DNA of 64,000 bases from Owenia fusiformis (GCA_903813345.2 CAIIXF020000003.1:34707000-34770999); one strand, 5' to 3'. Shown: positions 13,006-25,551, counted from the stretch's first letter. Notes: a model not told the origin generated them from the letters alone. Translations and numbers: made by a program.

Positions 13006-14580
13006 CCCTATCTCTTGCAAGACTTATGCCTGACACAACCGTCACCATGTTATTAAGTGTTTTTAAGTTTCGCAAGGATCCTGCCACGACCGTGGTAGTG
13101 TTATCGTGATAGCCTGATATAACCTTGGCAATGCTATATAATATTGCATGGCCTGTCATGACAGTGGTAATGTTAAAGCCTGATATGACCATGACAATGG
13201 TTGCAAGGCCTGTCATGACCGTGGTAATGTTAAAGCCTGATATGACCGTGACAATGGTTGCAAGGCCTGTCATGACTGTGGTAATGTTAAAGCACATTAT
13301 GACCGTGACAATGGTTATATTAATGGGTTTACGAAAAAGACCGACCCCCACCGACCACCGACCGGTCGGTGTTTTCCATTGGTAGCCTCAAAACAGGGTT
13401 TGAAGAAAATGTGTAAAAGACCGACCATATTTGTAGCCTTAAAATATTAATAATTCGATTTTGAATGTCAATCGTAGGTTACATTTTTTATCGATTTTGT
13501 TCCTTTCAACGAAAGGCTAGCAAACAAATTGGGCATGACCATCTCCTCATGATTCAATTGTCCTGCCTTAGATTCCTGACCTACAATTAACCAACCTATC
13601 ATTTCTATCTATCCTAATTTTTTACTGAAATCCAACGTAGGCCTACAATTTCGAAATAAAAATGATTTGTTATCGTTATAGCCTACTGAATTCTGAACAC
13701 GATGTAATGTTACATGCAATCTCTTATAGGGATTAAAAGTGACTAACCATTTCAGTACACCATTAGAAAGCTTTTTTTGTCATATTAAATGTAGTTTTTA
13801 CCATCTGACGTTTAACAACTGAGAAATCAAAAATTACGTTACGACGTGAACACCGACAATGTTAAGTGTGTTTTTTTGTTAATTGTGTTTCATATTAATG
13901 AACTTAATGCATTGTTACGTGCGTTTTCTCATCATAATCCAAAGTTACTAACCAGAATGAAATTGGTCTTCTAACAAAGACATTACACACCACGATGATG
14001 TTACGTTTTTCATCGTGATTTGAAATGATTAAATACATTTTTAAATCACTACCTTGTACAGGTACTATAGTCATTGGATTCCCAGTTTTAGTTTTTCTTT
14101 TAATTTTGCATCTTTTTATCTTCATGTAAAAGACCGACAGTCGACCACCGACCACGTATACCCAACTGTGGAGAGTGACTGGTCGGTGGTCGGTGTTTTT
14201 CGTAAACCCTATATTTTAGTAGCTGGTAGCATGAGAATACTGTAATGAAAAATTTCATCGTTTATCTACCTTAGATATGTAAATCTAGATTACTACTACC
14301 TGTACATGTACTTCTACTTTAACTCATAATTCATTTCCACAAACTATAATTCTAATCTCATTCAAGAATGTGAACATTGTCAGGGTCATATCAGGCTTTA
14401 ACATTACCACGGTCATGACAGGCCTTGTAACATAATATAGCATTGTCACGGATACACCAGGCTTTCACGATAGCAATACCACGGTCATGGCAGGATCCTT
14501 GCGAAACTTAAAAACACTTAATAACATGGTTACGGTTGTGCCAGGCATAAGTCTTGCAATAGATAGCATGTGTGTAAGGG
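13006..14580. repeat. Long inverted repeat with unequal arms and a nested MITE
   Basis: The left arm (13006-13200) and right arm (about 14378-14580) are inverted copies: 'gcaagacttatgcctg' at 13018 pairs with its complement at about 14535, and 'tttcgcaaggatcctgcca' at 13069 with its complement near 14485. The left arm has expanded into three 57-bp tandem units ('ggcctgtcatgaccgtgg'). The loop is occupied by the MITE at 13325-14209. Without that insertion and the tandem expansion it would be a simple foldback element. Confidence 0.8.
13325..14209. mobile_element. MITE with GGGTTTACGAAAAA ends
   Basis: The 885-bp element begins 'gggtttacgaaaaa' and ends 'tttttcgtaaaccc', both followed inward by CACCGACCACCGACC-type sequence in opposite orientation. 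No transposase frame is recognisable inside. The flanks (TATATTAAT and TATATTTTA) do not give a clean target duplication. It lies in the loop of the 13.0-14.6 kb inverted repeat and is therefore younger than it. Confidence 0.8.
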
Positions 14581-14589
14581 GCGTAGATA

Positions 14590-15540
14590 ATTCTCCCAAG
14601 TTGTAATCGTACAGGCAAAAGAGTGCGCTCGGTACAGGACTATAGTCCTGGCAGGGGATAATATGGCCCTTCTAACAAATTCAAAACGATACACTCAGAA
14701 CTGCAACACAGAACTGTAACTGTTTACAGTGGGGGACATAGAGAATTACAAAAGCTATGAAAATTACATGCTGTCGCACATGTAATAAATTCTTACCTCA
14801 GTGTATTCAGTGCTTTATTTTCTCCGTCCTAGTAAGTCCAGATATAGTGGAATTCGTGTCCAAAATGACAAATAAGAACTTAAAAATTTGAAGTGGAATT
14901 CACATGTTAATGCCAACTCTTTGAATGTTGACGTGATTTTGGAGCACGATTACGCCGCAATGTGGATTGGCTCCCAGAATGCAACATGACACGTGTCAGC
15001 TTTCAAAATGCCATTCCGCCACTTGTTCGATTTGGTAGGGATTTATCCATCATTTGCAGGTATGAAGCTTTGGATTCATTTATTGTGCTACTTAAAGTGA
15101 ATGGGAATTTTTTTTCTACCGCTTGGGAGAGTTTGAGACACGAAACTTAGAATTTAGCTCATTGTGACAACTTTTGAGGGTTGAGATTTATTTTTGTCCC
15201 CCACTTTACCTTACCTTATTCTTCGGCCACAGTGTAATTGGCTAGAGACTCGAGTTAGTAACTGTTATGTATCTCACTTCAGTACGTCTGCAGTAAGGTT
15301 TTTGCACATCACTACGGCTACTTTAAATCAGACCAGTAAATAATATGTATAGATAAACTATAAATGTTAAAGTTAGATCTACTTTTTTGAAGTTATCTAA
15401 CTTATGATAAGGACTGAAGAAATGCGAGGATTTGGTTGCTCAAATTTAGCGCGAATTTCAAACACGGGGATTCCCCGTTCTCGATGCCGATAAACAGGGG
15501 GTTCCCCTTATCCCGTTCCGGGAACGGGATAAGGTTCCCC
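14590..15540. other. No recognisable gene
   Basis: Nothing definite. The string 'gattggctcccaga' with 'tgcaacat' near 14964 recurs near 45312, so at least part is an interspersed repeat. A 62-codon frame at 14962-15150 has no recognisable domain. Confidence 0.5.
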
Positions 15541-15546
15541 TATTAA

Positions 15547-15907
15547 CCCTAGAAGCCCTAAAGTAAAGAAACACGAACACCTAAGGGGGGGGGGGGGAGT
15601 CAAAAGGGCACCCCCTTGTAAAATTTTTATTAGTAGAACTAGGATGTTCAAACTTTCCCAAAATATACTTCATTCAATTCTCTACAGTCTCTACAACTTG
15701 GTGTAATAACTTTAACAACCATGATGATGTAAGATTGCGTAATTTTATTCTAAAGACAACACGTATGGTAGAATTAGTGCTAGCTTTTTATTGCGTAATT
15801 TAATTCTAAAGACAACAGTATTGTAGAAATATCCTAACAGATGCCAATAAAAAGTTATGGGGAAAAACTTAAAAAGACCCCCCCCCCCCCCTTTAGGGCT
15901 TCTAGGG
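15547..15907. mobile_element. piggyBac-type MITE with TTAA duplications
   Basis: The 361-bp element starts CCCTAGAAGCCCTAAAG and ends with the exact complement CTTTAGGGCTTCTAGGG. It is flanked on both sides by TTAA (15543-15546 and 15908-15911). CCCTAGA ends plus TTAA target duplication are diagnostic of piggyBac. Inside are a G-run (about 15585) and a C-run (about 15880) that could pair, and a duplicated block 'taattttattctaaagaca' at 15739 and 15792. It is non-autonomous. Confidence 0.92.
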
Positions 15908-16382
15908 TTAACGTTGACAGTCAGAACATTCCTCCGGATCCGATTCAATGCGTGTGTGTGCTGAATCCTCGGGCTCATGGGGCTGAATCATTCATCTCGC
16001 CTTTGTCTGATGTCAATAAGGATTTAAGCCCTGGACTCGGTGCAATGTGGAATGACAATTCCTTGAAGATTTTGCGGTGACGGTGCTCTGACGGTGCTCT
16101 GCGATGAGACCTCAAAGTAGTGATAGTGTTTGTACCTGTTATTAGGTGATAGCAACTGTCAATTCGTTAAAACAGCTAGTCTGTGTGTCAAAATTCATCG
16201 GAGGTGATCGATTGTAAGAATATATACGGAAAATTATTTTTGCTTGATGGAAATGGATTAATAAGTGACTTTTTTTACATTGATATTGGTTATTCTGACA
16301 TTCTGACCATGGGCTTTCAACTAGAATTGAAATTCACACATGATCATGAAGTTCGCATTGCGTTGCTCCGGAATGCGATCTT

Positions 16383-17275
16383 TTGACATGCTATCATGGC
16401 TATCTTTTAGCATTGCCCATTGGGAACATTTACAGAAGAATTTGCATCATACGTATCATTCAAATGAGTGCTGCCAACCTTAATGTACAGTCTCCTTTAC
16501 GTGACATAATGAACACATGTGTTAAATACGGTTTATGGTCGAACGTTATGAATATGGTAAAATTTGCAATTGTACCCTGTAAGTTACAGTGGAAACGAAT
16601 GGTCGTTGAAAAACTTAAAGACTATCATATCAATGAGTGGCATTTTAAGTTGTTAACGTATAGAAAACTCAATGTTTACAGAGATGTTGTAACAGAGATC
16701 AAGCCCATTTCATGGTGGGTAGTTGCTCGGAAATACCCTAGACTAGTGAAACATTGCCGCCTGATGGTAATGCTTCTGGTAGGAGAGGGAAACCTCCAAG
16801 TAAATGTAGGCCGTTGGAATAATACACCAACTTATCTTAGACTGTGCCAAATGTGTGAGAATTGTATAGAAACGTTATCCCATATGTTATTTGAATGTGA
16901 GGCTTTAAGTGAAGCGCGAACTCCATTAATGGACTTGATGAGGGAATATGGAGTTGTAGAATTTAATAACATCAATCAAAAACTTAATTTCATTTTCGAC
17001 GAAGGTCAGATCCTAGATGACAATGAACTAATCTTAATTGTGACAACCGTATTTAAAATGTACACTATGCGTCCAAATGAGGCATAAGTGGTCTGATAGT
17101 CAACTTTTGACAAAATAACACACAAATGTAATATACATGTAATTTTAATCTGTACTATAAATCTTATCTCACATCATATAATGTATAAATGAAAATGATA
17201 ATTTCATATGTATTATATGTTACTAAACTAAAATGTACTCATCAAAAATGATGGATTAATAAACATAATAATAAA
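16383..17275 (+). mobile_element. 5'-truncated LINE: reverse transcriptase C-terminal region
   Basis: An open frame (to 17087) gives about 230 residues including NVGRWNNTPTYLRLCQMCEN and ETLSHMLFECEALSEAR. This is the zf-RVT motif (C-x2-C-x8-H-x4-C) at the C-terminus of many non-LTR retrotransposon polymerases. The reverse-transcriptase core itself is absent, as expected from 5' truncation. An AT-rich tail with AATAAACATAATAATAAAG ends near 17275. The host strand and any target duplication could not be defined. The frame is uninterrupted here, so the insertion is not very old. Confidence 0.8.
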
Positions 17276-17398
17276 GTACTCACATAACATTTTAAAACTT
17301 GGTCTCTCTCATTATTTTTGTACCTTACTAACGGTACTCTTGGGCTACTTTAAATTTTTTATACGAATTTTCATTGAATTTGGTTCTTCAGTTGCCGA

Positions 17399-18222
17399 GA
17401 AAATACTTGTTATCCCAACGAACGAAGTTCGTTAGGGATATAGTGAAGCCCTCCGTCCGTCCGTCCGTCTGTCCGTCAGTCCGTCAGTCTGTCAGTCCGT
17501 CAGTCAGTCAGTCCGTCCGTCCGTCTGTCCGGAAGATAACTCAAATATTAGTTGACAGATTTTCTTCATATTTAGTGGAAAGATGTATATTGGTGAATAG
17601 TTTTACGCAAAAAAAAATATTTTCAAGATGGCCGCCGCTTTAAAAATGACGGGACTTTTTCGCAAAAATCATAAATTTTTCATTCTAAACCAAAGTAATT
17701 AATATTATTGTTTGAAATTTTGGTAGTGTATTCACAACATTTATCTATTTCACATATATTCCGTGTTTTTCATCCTGACCCCCAGGGGCCATGTATGGGG
17801 GGACAGGAAAACAGAAATTTTCGCTAATTTTTAGATCTTTCTAAAGTATAGCTTTATTATACTCAAATGAAAGGCAATTAAAAGTAGATTGCAAATATTG
17901 TATCTTTTTTCTGATTGGAGCCTCGTAAAATTCAAAATGGCCGTCTAATGTACGATTTCGCAATAATTTTTCGATCCCTTCAAAGTATGGCTATATTATA
18001 CTCAAATTGAAGGAATTTTGGAGTAGATCACAATTATGGTATTATTTTTCAGATTTGTACCTCAGAAAATTCAAAATGGCTGCTTTGCAGGAATTCGCAA
18101 TTCTAAAATCTAATTTTTTCATTTTCAACCAAAGTAATGAGTATAATTGATTGGAATTCGGTAATTGATATTTTGTTCGTTGGGATTTGCTACTCCGCGG
18201 AGTTGCCGTTATCTAGTTAAAA
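17399..18222 (+). repeat. Dispersed non-autonomous element, TATCCCAACGAACGAAG family
   Basis: The left end is 'ttatcccaacgaacgaag' with self-complementary CGAACGAAGTTCG, followed by a CCGTCCGTCC run and 'gataactcaaat'. The right end is 'ttcgttgggatttgctac' with 'ggagttgcc'. Internal copies of ATGGCCGCC/AAAATGGC occur. Related copies: 8460-8600 (-), 51455-51778 (right part only) and 59638-59860 (left part only). No protein is coded; the open frame across the CCGTCC run is an artefact. Confidence 0.7.
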
Positions 18223-18224
18223 AG

Positions 18225-19342
18225 TGTCTCACTTTTGGGATGAACATATTTTCCAGTTCTGTTATTTGTTATTCCCCACTAAGCGGATTTATCTGTTTGA
18301 AATATTTAATCCATTATTCATTTTGATATACTTTTCAAAGCAACTTTTTGTTTTATCTACTGTAAGTGTTAAGGTTTGTTTATGCTTGCCTCCGAGTTAA
18401 TCTCATGGTTTGTTTTCTAAGCTTTTTAACAGGAGTTAACTGTTGATTTCACATACACTTGATTAAAGTTTACACTTTATAAAGTTTGCTGATAATATTT
18501 TATATATATAGACATTTTAAAATATAAAATTATATACGGATTTATTCACTATATGCGTAGCCAGGGGGTGAAATAGACGCGAACGCTACCCCCCCCCCCA
18601 TAAATAAAACCATTAGATAGAGGAAGATGCGAGGTTTACACTAAATTTTATTTCCTTTTTTGTATATTAGTATTTTTGTATTTCAAGTCTGAAAAAGTTT
18701 AAGGCTCACATTCTTAAACTTAAGTTATTCTAAAATTAAATAATAAGGCCTTTAAAGGCACAGTCATGCCCAAAAAGGATCACTTATTGGGGCCCCAGTT
18801 TTTTTTGGGCCCATCCAAGGGGGGGGGGGCTTGTCCGCCAGTGAAATAGTATTTAAATTAAGTGCCAGTGGTATCAAAACGAGAATAAAGACGGTTATAT
18901 GAACATGCACTTGGGGTACACATGTACAGGTATAACTACACCGGGTATAGTATATCATGTCTGTATCCAGCAGAAAACATTTACTCAGTTTTAAAAACTT
19001 TTCACCCACGCCCCACTGGCGAATCCAGAAACTAACACGACATCCACGACACCATTCGCTGGCGATGTTTGTTTTCTGTCATAAATTCACCCGGGGAATT
19101 CATCCTCTGCTTTCAAGTTCTCCCAACTAACTATGAAACATTTTACAAGTAATGACCTCTTTCACACGACAGCTGACTTTTGTTTTGATTTTGTCATTCT
19201 GTTGCTATCCGATAGACGACGCTACTGATTGTCGAGCTATGATTGGTCAATAATGATTTCATCGTAAATTTGATTGGTTGTTGATGACATCATTGATGTT
19301 TCGTCACCTCCGGAACGTGAAGCTGACAAAATCAAAACAAAT
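18225..19342. other. Upstream region of ZFTRAF1
   Basis: This contains short G/C-tract repeat fragments ('gcgtagccagggggt' at 18556, 'ccatccaaggggg' at 18812, 'ccactggcgaatcc' at 19011). The last few hundred bases before the ZFTRAF1 start have no TATA box that I would call. A CCGGAACG near 19310 is an imperfect ETS site. Confidence 0.4.
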
Positions 19343-19549
19343 ATGGCGGACGTAGGTGGGTCTTCGATAGCAGATGCTCAGGAAAATGTAAAAATACTCG
19401 ATGTTGAAGAGGAATCGAGAGAACCTGAAGCCAAAAAGGCTAGGATAGATACACCTTCTAAAGAATTAAAGTATAAACTCGAGGAAAGATTAAATGGAAT
19501 TTTATGTTGTTCTGTTTGTTTGGATCTACCCAAACATTCCGTTTATCAG
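19343..19549 (+). CDS. ZFTRAF1 (CYHR1) coding exon 1
   Basis: First of four exons of a 350-residue protein (19343-19549, 20559-20797, 24094-24305, 25552-25946) that aligns along its length with vertebrate CYHR1/ZFTRAF1. Layout: acidic head with PEAKKARID, a RING-type finger at about 55-102 (CCSVC here; CSNGH, CAGC and CPKC in exon 2), a TRAF-type finger at about 111-175, and a conserved C-terminal domain. Mouse Cyhr1 was reported as a galectin-3 partner; an E3 ligase role is inferred from the RING only. ATG at 19343 is in good context (acaaatATGG) and the frame ends at CAG with donor GTTGGA, a weak donor sequence (phase 0). Confidence 0.93.
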
Positions 19550-20558
19550 GTTGGAAGATTTTCATCTCACAAATGTACATTTTTGTAAAGATGATTTCGT
19601 TTAGTTATCTCCAGAATCGTTGGAATAATTGATTTTCTTCAGATAGGATATGTATTGATTCTATGTTTGCAATATTCATTACATTTTTTCACTGCTACGG
19701 AAACTAGGATTGAGTAATATTTGAGAAGTTTACGTGGCAGAGGAAGAACATAAACAAAACCTTTTTGATGTAAAAGATTTTCAGGATCGACCCTTAAACT
19801 TCATACATTTTCAATATTATATAATGCAAAACCTAGATGACCGACTCGTCTAACTATACTGAAAATTTCAGAAAATTTGGAGCTCGGAGTTACAAAATAT
19901 TTAGTTTTCTTCAATTGTAACTAGGGTTTGTGCTTTGGCCTTGGTGGCTCACGTGATCACCTCATTATTTATACATTTGGAGGATTGCCAATTTGGTGAA
20001 TAGGATATTTTCGATCCTCAGGTTAACTTATTTATAGTATGTTTCATTGGCAAGGGTCAAATATTCATGATTGACATCAATGTTTGCAGGTTTACAGTGC
20101 AACATTACAGATAGCGTTGCTCAAAAATAGAGCTAATTAATAAGTATATTGATAATTTGACAGATGTAGATGCATCAATCAACATATGCATGCTGTGCTG
20201 TGATCATGGGCCATGCTGTGATTTACATGCATGTATATATGTATGTATAGTAAAGGTCTATTCTAAGACCAGTCTGAGCAATAAATAAATGAATAGTGGA
20301 TCTGCTGAAGTGAGGATTTCCCTGTATCCAATATCTCCAAGTACATTACCAATTTGTGCCATAATGTAGGAATTTCTCTTTTCTACTGTGGTCCATACCA
20401 AGGTTCTGATCTTTGGACCTCATTAGAATCTGATTATATGCTCATTTTGCTCAGTATTTTGTCGTGTACTGTAATTCTTGTTCCAATCTTCACCTTATAT
20501 CTACTTGTATTTATAAACTATCTAACACCATATATGTGCAATATTTTCTGTTTTCCAG

Positions 20559-20797
20559 TGCTCAAATGGTCACCTTATGTGTGCTGGCTGTTTCGCACAT
20601 TTACTAGCAGATGGCAGACTCAAAGACGAGACTTCAACATGTCCAAAATGTCGATGTGAAATCAGCAAAAATCTATGCTCCCGTAATTTAGCAGTAGAGA
20701 ATGCAGTATCTGAGCTGCCAAGTGACTGCCAATTTTGTGCAGTGCAACTGCCAAGAAGTGCCATTGAGCACCATGAGAGTCAAATGTGTCAAGAAAG
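20559..20797 (+). CDS. ZFTRAF1 coding exon 2 (RING remainder, start of TRAF finger)
   Basis: This exon follows TTTTCCAG at 20551-20558. It encodes [33 protein letters not shown], then [14 protein letters not shown]. It completes the RING metal ligands (C70, H74, C77, C80, C97, C100) and starts the TRAF-type finger. It ends in phase 2 at GAAAG with donor GTACAA. The 27-bp minisatellite starts about 10 bases after the donor, so the normal 5' end of the intron is almost entirely repeat. Confidence 0.95.
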
Positions 20798-20807
20798 GTA
20801 CAATTTA

Positions 20808-21806
20808 CACTCCCCTCCATAAGTTCTACATATACACCCCGCTTCAAAAGTTCTACATATACACTCCCCTCCATAAATTCTACATATGCAGTATACACTC
20901 CCCTCCATAAGTTCTACATATACACTCCTCTCCATAAGTTATACATATACACTCCCCTCCATAAGTTCTTCATATACACTCCCCTCCATAAGTTCTACGT
21001 ATACACGTCCCTCCATAAGTTCTTAATATACACTCCCCTCCATAAGTTCTACATATACACTCCCCTCCATAAGTTCTACATATACACTCCCCTCCATAAG
21101 TTCTACATATACACTCCCCTCCATAAGTTCTACATATACACTCCCCTTCATAAGTTCTACATATACACTCCCCTCCATAAGTTTTACATGTACACTCCCC
21201 TCCATAAGTTCTACATATACACTCCCCTCCATAAATTCTACATATACACTCCCCTCCATAAATTCTACATATACACTCCCCCCCATAAGTTCTACATATA
21301 CACTCCCCTCCATAAGTTTTACATGTACACTCCCCTCCATAAGTTATACATATACACTCCCCTCCATAAGTTCTACATATACACTCCCCTCCATAAGTTC
21401 TACATATACACTCCCCTCCATAAGTTATACATATACACTCGCCTCCATAAGTTCTACATATACACTCCCCTCCATAAGTTCTACATATACACTCCCCCCC
21501 ATAAGTTATACATATACACTCCCCTCCATAAGTTATACATATACACTCGCCTCCATAAGTTCTACATATACACTCCCCTCCATAAGTTCTACATATACAC
21601 TCCCCCCCCATAAGTTATACATATACACTCCCCTCCATAAGTTCTACATATACACTCCCCCCATAAGTTATACATATACACTCCCCTCCATAAGTAATAC
21701 ATATACACTCCCCTCCATAAGTTCTACATATACACTCCCCTCCATAAGTTCTACATATACACTCCCCTCTTCAAGTTCTACATATACACTCCCCTCCATA
21801 AGTTTG
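20808..21806. repeat. 27-bp minisatellite, about 37 units, in ZFTRAF1 intron 2
   Basis: The unit is 'ccataagttctacatata' plus 'cactcccct'. Length 27 is nine codons, so frames stay open for over 200 codons on both strands (TPLHKFYIY on plus, GGECICRTY on minus). These have no start context or conservation signal and the array sits inside an intron. Variants of one or two bases (gttatacat, cccccc, gcct) are scattered through it. Confidence 0.95.
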
Positions 21807-22319
21807 GCAACAAGAAGTTTTCATTTGATAATATGTTAAAGTCTGTTAATGTTTGAATCTTTCATTTGTTCCTTTATAGCAATACTTTGGAAATATGTGA
21901 CAAATTTTATTTATTTTTTATCTTAAATCGCCAAACAGGCTCTAACATACACTCAAGAAGGAAACTTTCGGTCGCTAAACTTATGGAAGGGGATGTATAT
22001 ACTTGTATGTATATTACATTTTATTTTTGTTTTCAATTAACATTTTGATTAATCCCGGAAGGGACCTTAACACTTGGCATATGTTTTTTCAATTGCAATT
22101 AGACGAAACAACATGGCTTCATTCTATTTTTCATAAATTGGCAAATTAAGCTGCATGTGACATGAAACAATATTGATCTAAACAACATAATCAGAAATTA
22201 ATTAAAGTCACCTTGATCTGGTATAACTTCAATACATACTTTTATGCAAACTATATTTGTGCAGGGGTAGCTGCTCATTAGGCCACAGTCTACTATAAAA
22301 CCTATTATACCAGGGAATT

Positions 22320-23690
22320 ATAAGATTTAATAGACCGTGGGCCTTTAAGAGGAGGTAGTACCCAAAAACCATGTTCCTTAATAGGAGTTGTCCTGTTAGG
22401 GACCATGGTCCTTTAAGAGGAGTTATAAAACATATTATACCATGGTCCTATTAGAGGAGCTAGAACCAGTATAAGACCATGCTCCTTTCATAGGAGTTAT
22501 CCTATTAGACCATGCTACTACAAGAGAGATTTTATCACCTATTAGACCATGGTCCTTTAAGAGGAGTTATAAAACATATTATACCATGGTCCTATTAGAG
22601 AAGCTAGAACCAGTATAAGACCATGCTCCTTTCATAGGAGTTATCCTGTTAGACCATGCTACTACAAGATAGATTGTATCACCTATTAGACCATGGTCCT
22701 ATAAGAGGAGTTATAAAACAAATTATACCATGGTCCTATTAGAGGAGCTAGAACCAGTATAAGACCATGCTCCTTTCATAGGAGTTATCCTGTTAGACCA
22801 TGCTACTACAAGATAGATTGTATCACCTATTAGACCATGGTCCTATAAGAGGAGTTATAAAACATATTATACCATGGTCCTATTAGAGGAGCTAGAACCA
22901 GTATAAGACCATGCTCCTTTCATAGGAGTTATCCTGTTAGACCATGCTACTACAAGATAGATTGTATCACCTATTAGACCATGGTCCTTTAAGAGGAGTT
23001 ATAAAACAAATTATACCATGGTCCTATTAGAGGAGCTAGAACCAGTATAAGACCATGCTCCTTTCATAGGAGTTATCCTATTAGACCATGCTACTACAAG
23101 ATAGATTGTATCACCTATTAGACCATGGTCCTATAAGAGGAGTTATAAAACAAATTATACCATGGTCCTATTAGAGGAGCTAGAACCAGTATAAGACCAT
23201 GCTCCTTTCATAGGAGTTATCCTATTAGACCATGCTACTACAAGAGAGATTGTATCACCTATTAGACCATGGTCCTTTAAGAGGAGTTATAAAACAAATT
23301 ATACCATGGTCCTATTAGAGGAGCTAGAACCAGTATAAGACCATGCTCCTTTCATAGGAGTTATCCTATTAGACCATGCTACTACAAGATAGATTGTATC
23401 ACCTATTAGAACATGGTCCTTTAAGAGGAGTTATAAAACATATTATACCATGGTCCTATTAGAGGAGCTAGAACCAGTATAAGACCATGCTCCTTTCATA
23501 GGAGTTATCCTGTTAGACCATGCTACTACAAGATAGATTGTATCACCTATTAGACCATGGTCCTATAAGAGGAGTTATAAAACAAATTATACCATGGTCC
23601 TATTAGAGGAGCTAGAACCAGTATAAGACCATGCTCCTTTCATAGGAGTTATCCTATTAGACCATGCTACTACAAGAGAGATTGCATCAT
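22320..23690. repeat. ~144-bp tandem array, about 9 units, in ZFTRAF1 intron 2
   Basis: The unit contains 'agaccatggtcctttaag', 'aggagttataaaacatat', 'cctattagaggagctaga' and 'catgctcctttcatagga'. It is itself built from smaller related pieces: 'ccatggtcc' or 'ccatgctcc' with 'taggagtta' recur every 35-50 bp, so it is a higher-order repeat. Adjacent units are nearly identical, which suggests recent homogenisation. Degenerate flanking units occur at 22260-22320 and 23690-23890. Confidence 0.92.
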
Positions 23691-24093
23691 ATATATGATA
23701 CCATGGTCTATTAGAAGAGGTAGCACCTGCAAGACTATGTTCCCTTTATAGAAATTATCCTCTAAGAGACCATGGTGATATAAAAGGAGTTGAAATATCC
23801 ATAGGGCCATGACCATATAAGAATATAAAACTATGGTATTTTAAGGAGTTACCATGGTGCTATAAGAAATTGTAGCACCTATAATTAAGGCCTCGTTTGT
23901 ACATCCAGACAGTCACACAGGTTAAAATATTGATTTTGGACGCTGTTATAGTTTTCAGTATTCCTACAAGTAATAGCCTGCATTGATTTTTCTATATCTT
24001 CATGAGTGACACTTAATCAAATGCTTATTAATGTAATTTTATTTGTAAGTCTTGCAATGCCCACTGCAAGAAATATTTTCATCTTATTTTCAG

Positions 24094-24305
24094 AATAGTG
24101 ACTTGTCGTTTTGTTCGCATTGGTTGCCAGTGGAAGGGGCCTTTCCATGAACTCCAGAATCATACAGACATATGTACGAGACCTGATAGTAAGGGGTCAG
24201 AGGTCATGGAAGCGTTGGAGTTTATTGATCAGAAACGATCAGAAGAAAGCAAACTCTTTGATAACATATTCAACTTGTTATCATATGAAAAAATCACATT
24301 CAATG
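24094..24305 (+). CDS. ZFTRAF1 coding exon 3 (TRAF-type zinc finger)
   Basis: Acceptor TTATTTTCAG. Codes for IVTCRFVRIGCQWKGPFHEL, QNHTDIC, then VMEALEFIDQKRSEESKLFD and LLSYEKITFN, closely matching vertebrate RIGCPWHGPFHEL and LLSFEKIG. C, C, H and C ligands of the TRAF-type finger are all present. It ends in phase 1 with donor GTAAGA. In-frame stops occur in the intron just after the donor. Confidence 0.95.
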
Positions 24306-25551
24306 GTAAGATAACATGATGTTACTGTTACCTATGTACATTTTGTAAAAAACACAAAATATTATTTTTCTAGAGGAACTTAAGCCAAGATCTTATTTTT
24401 GAGACTTTTTCATAATGTTTTTGAAAGATATTATTATGATCAAACATAGGTCTTCAGGAAAAGACCCATGTAATAGAATAAATTATTTGTTTGAAACGTG
24501 ACTTGTTTTGTTTGACACATTGTAGACAATCACTCATTGGATTAAAACAATCTCTTATTGGACACATTGTAGCAATCTATTGATACATTGTAACAATTTA
24601 TTGGCACATTGACTACTGTGATTGACATATTGTTGAATAATCAAGACATTCTCTAAGGAACACATTTATAGAAGTATTAGATAAGTTGAATGCTTATACA
24701 CTAAATAAATTACATGTACTGACATATTGTACTTGCTTTGAATAAATTATTGGCATAGATTTGATTAATTTTACAAAGTCCTCAATATTTTGCCCAATGA
24801 GCACCAATTTAAGATCAAATTATTCCATTGAAAAAAGAAACTATTAAAGCAAGAGTCTGTTCTATGGCAAGTAATAAGCAACATGATAAGACACAGTGCA
24901 TCAGTTTAAAAATGTGTTCAATCAGTTATTTTATTCGAGACACTAGAAAGTATTTAATTGAAACATAGCTTTTTCTTCCATATTATTACAGATTCTAGCT
25001 TTAATCAAAATGCATGACCAAAAAGTCATTTGAAAATGCTCATTACTGTCATTAGGGTTGCCATGATGTGAAAACAAGTGCATGGGGTAATGCCAATGGT
25101 TAATGTTAGCATCACACAATTCCAAAAGAAGTCCACTTGATTCCATATTGAAATAGAAAACGGATATAACTTTAACATAACTTGAGTTGAGCAATAACCA
25201 AGCCAGGATTTTTAAAAATTAAAAATATTTGGGTGCAACTTCATTTTTGTAAATTTATTGAATAAAAATAAAAAAATAAAAAGGCTACACATTTTTGCTG
25301 AATTGAACAGTAATAAATTCATTCATCAGGAAAAAATCATGAGAAATATTAGGAAAAATAAAATCTTTAAAGTTTCGCCTAAAATAGTACTTTCTTAATA
25401 GGCCTGTACAAAAATGCATACTTTTATCCCATTTGTTTGTTTTTAACACCATGTGACATTATAATGTTTTACCCAATCACCAGATTATTTCTGAATAATG
25501 ATGTTTCATATATTCTTGCTTTTTGTCGTATATTTTTTTGTGTATCCGCAG

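Noticed and set aside
17440-17540. PSVRPSVCPSV-type peptide frame
   Set aside because: It is the translation of a CCGTCCGTCC simple run at the end of a repeat.
20786-21613. 275-codon plus frame and 213-codon minus frame of nine-residue repeats
   Set aside because: They arise because the 27-bp unit is a multiple of three. They lie inside ZFTRAF1 intron 2 and have no start context or splice structure.
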